DNA from: a virus
Strand: one strand, 5' to 3'
IMG/VR virus record: IMGVR_UViG_3300032053_009476
Span: 1-27,633 of that record
DNA: 27,633 bases
In this document: piece after piece, positions 1-7,631 of the stretch
Numbering within the stretch: the first letter of the stretch is position 1
Layout: each line of letters opens with the position of its first letter
Notes under the pieces: model-generated
Seen by the model: the letters and a program-made list of their open reading frames with translations, nothing else
What the model was told of the DNA's origin: nothing
The model's database searches: none
Program-made: the position numbers and the translations under genes

Positions 1-145
1 CAATACAGATCTGCTCATCGACAAGCTCTCTCAGCTGGCTGAGGATGTTGTGCTCTGCACTGCTCTTACGTGCATCTTCCTCAGCAAGCTCGCGCAGTTC
101 TCTAAGAACGTCTTGCACGTTGTAGCCCTTATCCTCGTGTGTCAT
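1..145 (-). CDS. partial hypothetical protein, N-terminus only
   Basis: An open frame starts with ATG at 145 and runs off the left edge; 48 residues are visible, beginning MTHEDKGYNVQDVLRELREL. The visible part is charged and probably helical or coiled-coil (repeated LREL). Its ATG overlaps the TGA of the upstream nuclease gene as ATGA, so the two are probably translationally coupled, and a purine-rich AGAGAGAAG lies just upstream. No family is recognised. Confidence 0.6.
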   Translation of the reverse strand, partial: MTHEDKGYNVQDVLRELRELAEEDARKSSAEHNILSQLRELVDEQICI

Positions 146-1494
146 GCGGTCTTCTCTCTAGACCTGCTTATACCGCGCCTGGTGATCTCACCGTAGACAA
201 CATCGCGGCCCACCTTCAGCTCCTTACTGACCGCTGAAACCGACAAACCAGTGGAGTAGAGACGCGCGATCTCGTCGCGGACCTCCTGCGGCACACGAAG
301 AAGCCGGCTCTTGGCCTTTCCCCGCAACAGGTTACGTTCAGTGAGAATCTCTTCGACCGTCGTGTTGGAGCGGCCTGATTTCGCGGCCGTCTGCATGACC
401 GTAAGGCCACTGGTGTAGAGAGCAGCGATGCTGTCGCGCTCAGGCTCAGTTGTGGCATTCACATGGGATGGGACGTTTGGTCCTGGCGCTACAGTGTCGC
501 CTGGAACGACGATGGCAAGGATACCTTTGGCATCAAGCGCGGCCTCATCCCACATCTCGAACGGCAGCGTCGGTTGTGTGAGCTTGAACTTCTCGATGGC
601 CTCGCCTGACTTGGGCCGCAACCAACCCTTGACGTCGATAATCTTGGTGAGCGTGTTGGTGCTGTCGTAGAGCCAGAAGTCGGGTGTGTAGACGTGGCCA
701 TCTCCGATGTCGTAGCCGCACTCTTCGTAGTTCCACTTGAGATCCTGCTGGTCTAGCCAGATCGCCGTCTTGATCTCCCACATTGATCGCATGTGGAAAA
801 CGCGGCCATTCTTATCGGACCACTTGAAGCCGGTGGCCTCATCAAATGAGCGGACCTCGACACCGTGGTCACGGAGAACCTTCTTGATCGGATCGGCGGA
901 GCACTCATTGTTCTGGGCGAGTGCTGTTACCGACCACCCGCTCTGATAGAGCCTTACAATCTCGCTCTTCTTGTCAGGCTGATCGGTAAACAGGCCACGA
1001 TTGTGGTTGCCGGCTGAGTTGTTCGTCAACCTACGGCGCTGCAGCTCAGAATAGACAACGGCTCTGGTAGCGAGTGGATTGTTGATGATCGCGACTATCT
1101 GATCACCAGTCTTACCGGTGATATAGAGTGCGGCAATCTGGTCCCGCACCGCTTGCGGCACCCTCGCGAGCTTCTTGGCCGCGTGGCCAAGCAAGATACC
1201 GCGCAGCCTAAGGTGTCTATCAACAGCCTGCTCAGTGCAATCCAGCTGGCCGGCAATCTCCTTGGTCGTCTTACCGACCTGATAAAGCCCGACAGCCGTC
1301 AGTATCTCCGTCTCTGTCAGCTTGTGACCGGATTTACGACGCCGGACAATGAGGCCTCGTCTACTGAGCGCCTTCCAGATTGTTTGCTCAGCGACACCGT
1401 TATCGCGACCTAATTGCGCGATAGAAATCCCGGCGGCGTAGCCGCTAAAGATGACCTCGTATTGGGCCTCTGTGAGCTTAGCCATAAAACGCAT
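142..1494 (-). CDS. HTH-array PD-(D/E)XK nuclease, probable free-standing homing endonuclease
   Basis: The protein has 450 residues. I see six helix-turn-helix-like repeats of about 40-45 residues at roughly 6-50, 59-101, 112-156, 175-214, 350-390 and 401-443. Repeats 3 and 6 are very similar (RVPQxVRDxIAxLYxTG, then VVYxExxRR), which suggests internal duplication. Between repeats 4 and 5 sits a compact domain with E240 (SMWEIK), P271-D272 (YTPDFW) and D287-V-K289 (IIDVKG), a textbook PD-(D/E)XK arrangement. I infer a sequence-specific nuclease whose HTH units read a long site. It follows the tail sheath gene and overlaps the next gene by ATGA. Two starts are possible: the ATG at 1494 lies only 2 nt from an AGGAGG, while the ATG at 1485 (MAKL) has 11 nt spacing and may be the real one. 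It could instead be a regulator with a nuclease fold. Confidence 0.75.
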   Translation of the reverse strand: MRFMAKLTEAQYEVIFSGYAAGISIAQLGRDNGVAEQTIWKALSRRGLIVRRRKSGHKLTETEILTAVGLYQVGKTTKEIAGQLDCTEQAVDRHLRLRGILLGHAAKKLARVPQAVRDQIAALYITGKTGDQIVAIINNPLATRAVVYSELQRRRLTNNSAGNHNRGLFTDQPDKKSEIVRLYQSGWSVTALAQNNECSADPIKKVLRDHGVEVRSFDEATGFKWSDKNGRVFHMRSMWEIKTAIWLDQQDLKWNYEECGYDIGDGHVYTPDFWLYDSTNTLTKIIDVKGWLRPKSGEAIEKFKLTQPTLPFEMWDEAALDAKGILAIVVPGDTVAPGPNVPSHVNATTEPERDSIAALYTSGLTVMQTAAKSGRSNTTVEEILTERNLLRGKAKSRLLRVPQEVRDEIARLYSTGLSVSAVSKELKVGRDVVYGEITRRGISRSREKTA

Positions 1495-1532
1495 AGCCTC
1501 CTGCCACCAGTGAAGGATAGCAGGAGGCTATG
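1492..1532 (-). promoter_or_regulatory. 13-bp hairpin burying the SD and first start codon of the nuclease gene
   Basis: A perfect 13-bp inverted repeat, CATAGCCTCCTGC (1492-1504) and GCAGGAGGCTATG (1520-1532), has a 15-nt loop. On the minus-strand transcript the 3' arm contains the AGGAGG SD and the first ATG of the downstream nuclease, so folding would block initiation. It also lies about 50 nt past the tail sheath stop, so it could partly act as a terminator, but only TTTT follows the stem. RBS-sequestering hairpins are known for T4 homing endonucleases such as I-TevI. Confidence 0.6.
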
Positions 1533-1584
1533 ATTGTGTCAAGCTGTCAGGTTAGTTATTTTGTCTTTGACTTAACTTTTCGTC

Positions 1585-4506
1585 CTAACCTGTAGCAGTG
1601 CCAGCGGGTTGCGTTAATGTGAATATCACAAACTCAGCCGGCTTCCCCGGGGTGAAGCCGATGTCGATAATGACCTTGCCCTGGTCGATCGATGCCTGGC
1701 TGTTGTTGTTGGCGTTGCACTTGATGAAGTAGGACGTCTCCTGCGTCGACCCACCAAAGTAACCGAGGCGGAACAGCGAGCTGTAGTAGCCCTTGAGCGC
1801 CGCTTCGATCTTCTGCCAGAGGGCGGGTCCGTTGTTCTCGAACACCGTCCACTGGAGCTGCTGCTTCGTCGTGTACATTAGGAAGTTGTTGAGGAGGCGC
1901 GCATTGATGTAGCGCCACCGAACTTCCTTCGCGAGAGACCGCGCGCCGTTGACGATGTAGCCGGTCGCGGCCGATGTCGGGAGCGGGTTGATACGGGCCT
2001 GGTAGAGGTTGTCCTGGTCCGTACGGCTGAGCTTGATTTCCGGACCAACGACTCCGTCTGCGTCCAGCGCGCCGTCCACAATACCGGCTGGCGACTTGCC
2101 AATATTCTTGTTCCGGGCTGTCTTAGCGTAAACGCCAGCTACGAAGCCCGACGCCGGAAGAAGTTCGACGATGTCCGTCGCGTCATTGACGAAATAGACG
2201 TTCGGGAAGTAAATCGCGCAGTTCTTCGAGTCGAAAGCCTGCGTGACCAACACGTATTGAATCGCCTCGCCGACCGTCGTGCCGTTAGCCAATGAGAAGA
2301 TCGCGAACCTGTCCTGCCGTGCATCGCAGAAATCTACGATATCGGCCTGGACGAATGCGCTGCCCTCAAAGTCCGGAACGACGACGTTAAGGGGCTCCTC
2401 GACAAGGTCGAGCGCGTAGATGCCCTTCAGACTCGCCTCAATAGTCGGGTTCGAGATGTCGTTACGCGAGATCACCGTGCCGTCCAGACCACCGGCCAGC
2501 TGGAACTGAATGGCCTGAGCAAGCTTCACATAGGACGCTGTGATCGGAGTAGCCGCCGGAGGCGCAACCGCCCACGTAAAGTCGAGCGAACCTACGTTGT
2601 AGTCGATCGTGTTGACGCCGGCCGCGTTCACGTCGCCTACGATCGCACCAAGGCCGTTGTCGTAGGCATACTGGCCGGTCTGGTAGTAAACATCGATCGT
2701 CGAACCGGTGAGCGGAGCAGCTGTCGTCACAAGGGTGACGAGTCCTGTGTCAGTGTTGACCGTCGACGCTGTAGACGCGTCGCCGAGCAATCCACCTGTA
2801 GTGTTCGAGTAAACGTTTCCGAGCACTACGTAATCAACGTAGAAGAAAGTCCCGGCTGCCGGCGCCACAAGCGTCTTAACGTCGATAGGTCCAGACGTTG
2901 GAATGTTAGCGGTCTGGCTGTTGACTAGGTCAACAGTGTTGATACCGAGCGGGTCGATCGATCCGTTAAGCGGCACACCGACCTCAAGATCATTGAAGTA
3001 GGCGAGTGTGGCTGTGGCTGTTCCCGGTGCAGTAAGATTGACGATCGCGCCAGCGGCGAAGTCCGCGACCGATGTAACCTTGACACGCGCCACGCCGGAC
3101 ACGAGCGACAACAGGGTGCCCGTTGCTGCACCCTGCGTTAGCGCGTCGCCAGCGGCCCACGGACCGACAATCGCCGTCAGCTCAAGGGTCTGAACCCGGA
3201 ACTTCGTAATGATGTTCGACTGGTAGTAGTTCGCGGCCACGTTAGAGAGGGCCGTGAGCGCCGCCGTCGTACCAGTCATCGCTCCGGTGACGTAGTTAAT
3301 CGTGCCGCCAAGAGGGAGCGCACCTTGTGTTCCAGACAGGACACCGGCGCCATCGTCGGTAATCGTCGCGAGTCCGATGCCGTTGACGTTCACAGAGATC
3401 GTCACTGTGCCGGGGTGGACAGGACCGGTGAGAGGTGTCGTTCCGAGGACATAGGTGGCCGGCAGAGCGCCGATCACCGCGAGCGCTGGCGTCGAGACAG
3501 CTGTGAAGGCGTACTTCAACTTGAACGACACGATGTCGCGGTGGAGCGGGTTGTTGACCACACCAGCACTGAAGATGAAGTCCTTGTTGACGCCGTTGAT
3601 CAGACCGGAGCTGGCCGGCAGAACTTCATTCGTGACCAGCAACTTCTGATAGAAGAGTCTGGCTGAGCCCTCAACCACTGAAATGTTGGTGAGTGCAAGA
3701 GTGAAGGCCGTGTTCACGCCGTTGATTGCGCCGGTAGTTGGCGCGGTCGGCAAGTACTTCGTCGTCCCAGACACCGCCTTGATCGCGAGCGTGTTCTCAA
3801 GCACAGGTACGTTCGCGAGCGTTGCCATGAACCGCGATGCAAGGGGTGCCCCGCCGCCAGTTCCAATAGACTCGTTCGTCACGACAGTCGGAAGCATGGC
3901 CGACGGCACGCCACCAACACCGACAATCGTCCTGACCAGAAGGCTAGGCTTGCGCGGGTCAGCGATTACGTTGATGAGATAGTCCGCCTGCGACGGATCA
4001 TCGAACTGGACCTGCTCGTAGGTCTCGACCGCGTCCAAGAACGCCGGGTTGAAGTCGGATGGCGCGAGGATGAGAAGGTCGAACTTATCCCACGAATTCG
4101 TGGTCGGGTTGAGGAAGTTTCGATTGCCACGAATACGAATAGCGAGGTCGTTGCCCCACGTACCCTCACCGTTGGCAATGAACGTCCACTTGGACGGTCC
4201 GGGAACCGCATCGATGGAGACCTGGGCCGCGACCGCATCGGACGGTGCGACACGGGACACCCATGCGCGCTCTCCGCCGGTTCCAAAGAATCCGCGAATC
4301 TGCTGCGGAATGACACCACGGCTGTTTGTCGGACCGAAGACCCGCGTGAAGTCCTCGACCGATCGAACCTGGATGGGGTAGTTTGACGGGCCCTTCTGGG
4401 TCCACCCAACAAACCCAACCTTAGCTGGCGAGAACTGGTCCGGCGCACGCGCGGGAGCCTTCTCGACACCGTAAACGCCTGCTGACTTGAACTCAGTTAT
4501 GGGCAC
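1585..4506 (-). CDS. contractile tail sheath protein
   Basis: This 973-residue protein matches the phage tail sheath family at both ends. The N-terminus has the pattern of a proline-rich start (SAGVYGVEK), FVGWTQKGP and VEDFTRVFGP. The C-terminus (about 830-973) contains RTDQDNLY, VNGARSL, WRYINARLL, TKQQLQWTVFE and a final strand GKVIIDIGFTPGKPAEFVIF, typical of the sheath C-terminal domain that forms the contractile polymer around the tail tube. T4 gp18 is about 659 residues; the excess lies in a Gly/Ala/Thr/Val-rich middle (about 215-680) that repeats an INGVNxxF motif and is probably beta-rich and surface-exposed. The start is GTG with GGAGG six bases upstream. It follows two small structural-type genes in one transcriptional direction. 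Confidence 0.93.
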   Translation of the reverse strand: MPITEFKSAGVYGVEKAPARAPDQFSPAKVGFVGWTQKGPSNYPIQVRSVEDFTRVFGPTNSRGVIPQQIRGFFGTGGERAWVSRVAPSDAVAAQVSIDAVPGPSKWTFIANGEGTWGNDLAIRIRGNRNFLNPTTNSWDKFDLLILAPSDFNPAFLDAVETYEQVQFDDPSQADYLINVIADPRKPSLLVRTIVGVGGVPSAMLPTVVTNESIGTGGGAPLASRFMATLANVPVLENTLAIKAVSGTTKYLPTAPTTGAINGVNTAFTLALTNISVVEGSARLFYQKLLVTNEVLPASSGLINGVNKDFIFSAGVVNNPLHRDIVSFKLKYAFTAVSTPALAVIGALPATYVLGTTPLTGPVHPGTVTISVNVNGIGLATITDDGAGVLSGTQGALPLGGTINYVTGAMTGTTAALTALSNVAANYYQSNIITKFRVQTLELTAIVGPWAAGDALTQGAATGTLLSLVSGVARVKVTSVADFAAGAIVNLTAPGTATATLAYFNDLEVGVPLNGSIDPLGINTVDLVNSQTANIPTSGPIDVKTLVAPAAGTFFYVDYVVLGNVYSNTTGGLLGDASTASTVNTDTGLVTLVTTAAPLTGSTIDVYYQTGQYAYDNGLGAIVGDVNAAGVNTIDYNVGSLDFTWAVAPPAATPITASYVKLAQAIQFQLAGGLDGTVISRNDISNPTIEASLKGIYALDLVEEPLNVVVPDFEGSAFVQADIVDFCDARQDRFAIFSLANGTTVGEAIQYVLVTQAFDSKNCAIYFPNVYFVNDATDIVELLPASGFVAGVYAKTARNKNIGKSPAGIVDGALDADGVVGPEIKLSRTDQDNLYQARINPLPTSAATGYIVNGARSLAKEVRWRYINARLLNNFLMYTTKQQLQWTVFENNGPALWQKIEAALKGYYSSLFRLGYFGGSTQETSYFIKCNANNNSQASIDQGKVIIDIGFTPGKPAEFVIFTLTQPAGTATG

Positions 4507-4524
4507 AGGTCGCCTCCTCGCAGC

Positions 4525-4722
4525 TTATCGGCTGAAGTTCGGAATTTCGCGCGCCGACATTTCACGGATCGCGTTGATCCGGAGGAGGCGAACGATGTGT
4601 GGATTGAGCGGGTTGCCTGAGAAAGTATGCCCAGACGGGTAGCTAACAGCGTTTCCGTCCGGTGTCTCAACCATCACCGCGCTCTTAGCGACTACCTGAA
4701 ACGTCTTGTTACGTGCGTTCAT
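4525..4722 (-). CDS. small hypothetical protein in tail module
   Basis: The 65-residue protein begins MNARNKTFQVVAKSAVMVET and contains a PSGHTF segment and NPHIVRLLRIN. ATG is preceded by GGGAG at 7 nt spacing. It lies 18 nt upstream of the sheath start and 3 nt after the preceding gene, so it is co-transcribed with the tail genes. The first half looks like short beta-strands. I recognise no family; its location suggests a tail or neck accessory role, but this is only inferred from context. Confidence 0.6.
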   Translation of the reverse strand: MNARNKTFQVVAKSAVMVETPDGNAVSYPSGHTFSGNPLNPHIVRLLRINAIREMSAREIPNFSR

Positions 4723-4725
4723 GGA

Positions 4726-5589
4726 TCAGCTCCCGTATACGCCTTCGCGAATGATAGGCTGGCCAGTACCATAGAGTCCGCCAGGTCCCGGATTGGGATC
4801 AGCGACCCCGCCGCCGGCCAGAGGAATACCGTTGGCATCAGCGGGGACTAGCCCATACCCGCCAGGGCCGGGAACAAGTTGGTAACCGCCAGGGCCACTC
4901 GAAACGCCAGGCAGTGGTGTCTTGGTTCTTGAGCCGGTGAAGGCCGGAGCCGAGAACGGCGTTCTGTCGAGGGTAAGCTCAGCCTCAGCCTTGATCGAGA
5001 GCGCGTAGCCCGGGATCCGGTCAACCATGGAGCTTACGTCGGTGAGGTCATTAACGCCTTGCTGAAACAACGCGTAGGTGCGCGGATTCCCGATACTATC
5101 GGTGAGTGTCACGGCGCCTCTGTGCGGGAAGGCGCGCATGACCATCGCGAGGAGCATCTGGGAGACAGTCCTGTAGCGAGACCAGCACTCGAACGTATAA
5201 AACAGATCGTAAGGCTGCTCCTTGTCCTTGGTCTCGTAATTGGTGAAGCCGACCTCACCATTGGCTGAGACGGCGTGCGCGCCCTCTGCTGGAAGACGGT
5301 ACTGCTGGACCGGGGAGAGAAGACGGTTCTCAGCAGGAACGATCGAATCTCGAATAACAGCGATCATCGGCAGAATAGCCGTGATCTGCGTAGGCTCCGG
5401 ACGCTTGTAAACAACCAACGCGCGGTCAACCGGCTGCTCGCGGCCTTCGACCTTGATGAAGATCCCGTTGAGAGGCAGATAGAATTGGTTCTTGCCCGCG
5501 TCTTCGAGTGCGCCGAAGCCACGGATCATCGCGTCGTCCCAGTCGAGGAGATCGACGCTTCCAGTTCTATAGCCAAAATCGAGCGCCAT
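4726..5589 (-). CDS. putative tail-completion or sheath-associated structural protein
   Basis: The 287-residue protein begins MALDFGYRTGSVDLLDWDDA. Residues 1-210 look like a mixed alpha/beta domain with YDLFYTFECWSRYRTVSQML followed by MRAFPHRGAVTL, the latter reminiscent of tail terminator or sheath-stabiliser proteins that handle multi-subunit rings. The last 80 residues are Gly/Pro-rich with repeated GPGGY units (VSSGPGGYQLVPGPGGYGLV), probably a flexible tail. It sits directly upstream of the small protein and the tail sheath, where T4-like genomes keep neck and tail-completion genes. The family assignment is weak and rests mainly on position. A hairpin lies just before its start. Confidence 0.45.
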   Translation of the reverse strand: MALDFGYRTGSVDLLDWDDAMIRGFGALEDAGKNQFYLPLNGIFIKVEGREQPVDRALVVYKRPEPTQITAILPMIAVIRDSIVPAENRLLSPVQQYRLPAEGAHAVSANGEVGFTNYETKDKEQPYDLFYTFECWSRYRTVSQMLLAMVMRAFPHRGAVTLTDSIGNPRTYALFQQGVNDLTDVSSMVDRIPGYALSIKAEAELTLDRTPFSAPAFTGSRTKTPLPGVSSGPGGYQLVPGPGGYGLVPADANGIPLAGGGVADPNPGPGGLYGTGQPIIREGVYGS

Positions 5590-5593
5590 GCTT

Positions 5594-5616
5594 GGGCGGT
5601 GACTCCATCACTGCCC
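5594..5616 (-). promoter_or_regulatory. hairpin immediately upstream of the tail-completion candidate
   Basis: GGGCGGTGA (5594-5602) pairs with TCACTGCCC (5608-5616) around a 5-nt loop, giving 9 bp with one G-T wobble. On the minus strand the loop reads TGGAG, an SD-like sequence, and the stem ends four bases before the ATG at 5589. It may present or limit the ribosome site. Because it also lies on the left side of tnpB, it might instead be part of an insertion-sequence end. Confidence 0.4.
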
Positions 5617-5734
5617 ACATACTAACTCGCATCATGAGGATCAGTCGATAGTAAGACTGCGATTAGTCCAGTAGACTCAAAGGGATGCGCACTAACCGTT
5701 GACCGCTGCCACTCCTAGTGCGTATGATCCAGAG

Positions 5735-6856
5735 ATGCAGCGTGTAGTGACTCTTACGCTTGAGGATGACCCTGACCTTCGATCGACCATCGAGTCGTTT
5801 AGAATCATCCAACAGGCTGTTTCAGAAATCGCTGCCAAATTAGTTAATGCTTCGTCTGCGATTGCCCTCCATCGCAAGAGTTACTCAAGGGTTCGTGGTC
5901 CACTGAAGGCGCAGTTGACGTGCACCGCAATTCGCTCAGTCGCGGCTGCCTATGGTCAACGAGGCGATAGCAAGATCAAGGACCCGATCCAGTTCAATAA
6001 GCCCAGGGCGATGTTCCTAATCGGGAAGGCTAAGCGCGACGCAAGCATCAACAAAGACGGGACAGTTACAGTGTGGACGATCGGTGGCCGTAAACGACTT
6101 AAGTTTACTGTGCCGCAGCAGTTCAAGTCCGCAATGGCTCAGGCTGAGTCGTTCGATGCGCTGTGCGTAGCTATCAGCCGTGGTAGGCTCCACGCAACGC
6201 TCTCAGTCACGCTACCCGATCCTGAGTGCGTAGGCGCGCTCCCCGTCGGCGTGAACCTAAACGATGTGAATGCTATCGCGGCCATTGACATGAATGGCCG
6301 GTCAATGTGTGTAACAGGCGTCGCTCACCGGGCAATGATGAAGTCTGGAGAGAAAACCAGGAGGAGACTAGAGGACCGCCTCTCGACCCGAAAGGCAGAG
6401 GGCCGCGAAACACGTTCGGTTCGCCGGCTCCTCAAACGGCTAGGTCGGAAGCGCTACCTTCAAACGAAGACGTTCTGCAGCACGGCAGCTAAGTCCCTGG
6501 TTGACTGGGTTGGTCCGAGAGCGGTGATCGTACTTGAGGACTTCCGCCACCAGTCACCATCAAGGCGAAAGCTGCCGACTGTTGTCGGTCCTGTGTTCTA
6601 CGAGAACATCCGACACAGGATCGAGTCGCGGGCCGCCGCGTCGGGGATCGCCGTAGCTTACGTTGATCCGCTGAGCAACCTACCCTGCTCACGTTGCGGC
6701 AGTGAGGGTTCGCATCGTCGCGGCCAGTTCACATGTCCGCATTGTGCGTTTCAAGCACCCGTGGATAAGAACGCGGCCACCAACGTGAGGAACAAGTATA
6801 CGGTCTTTAAGGCCGTGGGCTGTAGCCAGCCTGCCCCGAAGCTCGACATCGGGTAA
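5735..6856 (+). CDS. tnpB: TnpB-family RNA-guided protein with an altered RuvC-I catalytic residue
   Basis: This 373-residue protein has the normal TnpB length. Numbering from the ATG at 5735, it has an N-terminal helical region, the RuvC-II strand VIVLEDF (E268), a zinc ribbon with C318/C321 and C334/C337, and RuvC-III DKNAATN (D344). The RuvC-I strand reads GVNLNDVNAI, where TnpB proteins have GVDL or GIDL, so the first catalytic Asp appears to be Asn174 (codon AAC). This predicts a guide-RNA binding protein with weak or no cleavage activity, unless D177 or D185 substitutes. It is on the strand opposite its structural-gene neighbours. No tnpA is nearby. A TTG at 5699 would add 12 residues; neither start has a clear SD. 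The surroundings suggest a solitary or immobilised element. Confidence 0.88.
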   Translation: MQRVVTLTLEDDPDLRSTIESFRIIQQAVSEIAAKLVNASSAIALHRKSYSRVRGPLKAQLTCTAIRSVAAAYGQRGDSKIKDPIQFNKPRAMFLIGKAKRDASINKDGTVTVWTIGGRKRLKFTVPQQFKSAMAQAESFDALCVAISRGRLHATLSVTLPDPECVGALPVGVNLNDVNAIAAIDMNGRSMCVTGVAHRAMMKSGEKTRRRLEDRLSTRKAEGRETRSVRRLLKRLGRKRYLQTKTFCSTAAKSLVDWVGPRAVIVLEDFRHQSPSRRKLPTVVGPVFYENIRHRIESRAAASGIAVAYVDPLSNLPCSRCGSEGSHRRGQFTCPHCAFQAPVDKNAATNVRNKYTVFKAVGCSQPAPKLDIG

Positions 6857-6885
6857 ATCCAAGGCGTAAGCTCTGGATAGCTGGC
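6825..6885 (+). ncRNA. candidate omega-RNA (reRNA) scaffold overlapping the tnpB 3' end
   Basis: The last tnpB codons and the 29 bases after its stop can fold as a three-way junction: outer stem GCCAGC (6825-6830) with GCTGGC (6880-6885); hairpin CCCGA (6835-6839) with TCGGG (6849-6853); hairpin ATCCA (6857-6861) with TGGAT (6874-6878), topped by GGC-GTAA-GCT, a GNRA tetraloop. TnpB guide RNAs are known to overlap the gene's 3' end and to run into flanking DNA, so the guide would begin near 6886. The stems are short and were found by eye; the 5' end of such an RNA cannot be placed. Confidence 0.35.
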
Positions 6886-6894
6886 GAAAAACTA

Positions 6895-7626
6895 CTACTG
6901 AGCGCCGTGTTTGATGTCTGCAGCGGTCCTCGAGTCGTGCTTTGTCTCTGGTGGCCGACCGTCGCCGTTCAGTTGATTGTCGAATGCCTTTGTGACGGCC
7001 GCTCCATCCGTCATCGACTGAACGTGTCCTGCTACCGTGGCCCAGATCGGCGTCCTCGGGAAGCCACCAAGTCCGAATTCCAGCCGTCGAGTTAGGAAAT
7101 CGATGTCAGCCATGACGCTGCCGTTGATCGTCGGTAGACCGCTGGCGCTGACCTTCTTGCCGACGCGGGTAAGGATTGCCATGATCGAGGAATGCTCGCT
7201 CTGAAGCCTTTTTCGGTGAAAGTCGACTTCTGATTCACTCGCTGGACGTACTAGAACGTCTGACGCGATTCCGCCGACCACGCACGGAAGGGCGTCGATC
7301 GCCCATGGATTGTATTGCCCCAAGATCTGAGCACCCTCGTCGCCACCTTGGAACCAAAGCAGCGACTTATCGGCCTCTACTTGATCGAACGAGAGCTGTG
7401 CGATGCCTGCGATGCCCCACTCAGTTGGACTGATCTCGATGAAATCGACGGCGTGCCTATAGACGTCGAACCAGCCACCCTCTTGCGGAATCATGGATCT
7501 GATTTTGGCCGCCAATTCTGCGGCCAATACAGCTCCAGCTGACTCAGCAGCCTCGCCGACCTTCTGGGGCAACCCATCGATCGCCTTTTGAACAGCTGCG
7601 TGGTTACTCTTGATCGAGAACTGCAT
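6895..7626 (-). CDS. putative neck or head-tail connector protein
   Basis: The 243-residue protein begins MQFSIKSNHAAVQKAIDGLP. The first 55 residues are an amphipathic helical stretch (VGEAAESAGAVLAAELAAKI) followed by a short strand region, loosely like HK97 gp10-type neck proteins. The rest has no motif I recognise; the C-terminus is polar and probably disordered. Its ATG lies five bases after the portal stop, so it is co-expressed with the portal, which fits a virion assembly role. The tnpB gene lies convergently only 38 bp beyond its stop. Function is inferred from context only. Confidence 0.5.
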   Translation of the reverse strand: MQFSIKSNHAAVQKAIDGLPQKVGEAAESAGAVLAAELAAKIRSMIPQEGGWFDVYRHAVDFIEISPTEWGIAGIAQLSFDQVEADKSLLWFQGGDEGAQILGQYNPWAIDALPCVVGGIASDVLVRPASESEVDFHRKRLQSEHSSIMAILTRVGKKVSASGLPTINGSVMADIDFLTRRLEFGLGGFPRTPIWATVAGHVQSMTDGAAVTKAFDNQLNGDGRPPETKHDSRTAADIKHGAQ

Positions 7627-7631
7627 CGTAG

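Noticed and set aside
5590-6894. Complete IS200/IS605 element with tnpA and clear ends
   Set aside because: There is no tnpA frame or tyrosine transposase motif, and I could not define matching left and right ends; only tnpB and a possible guide RNA are supported.
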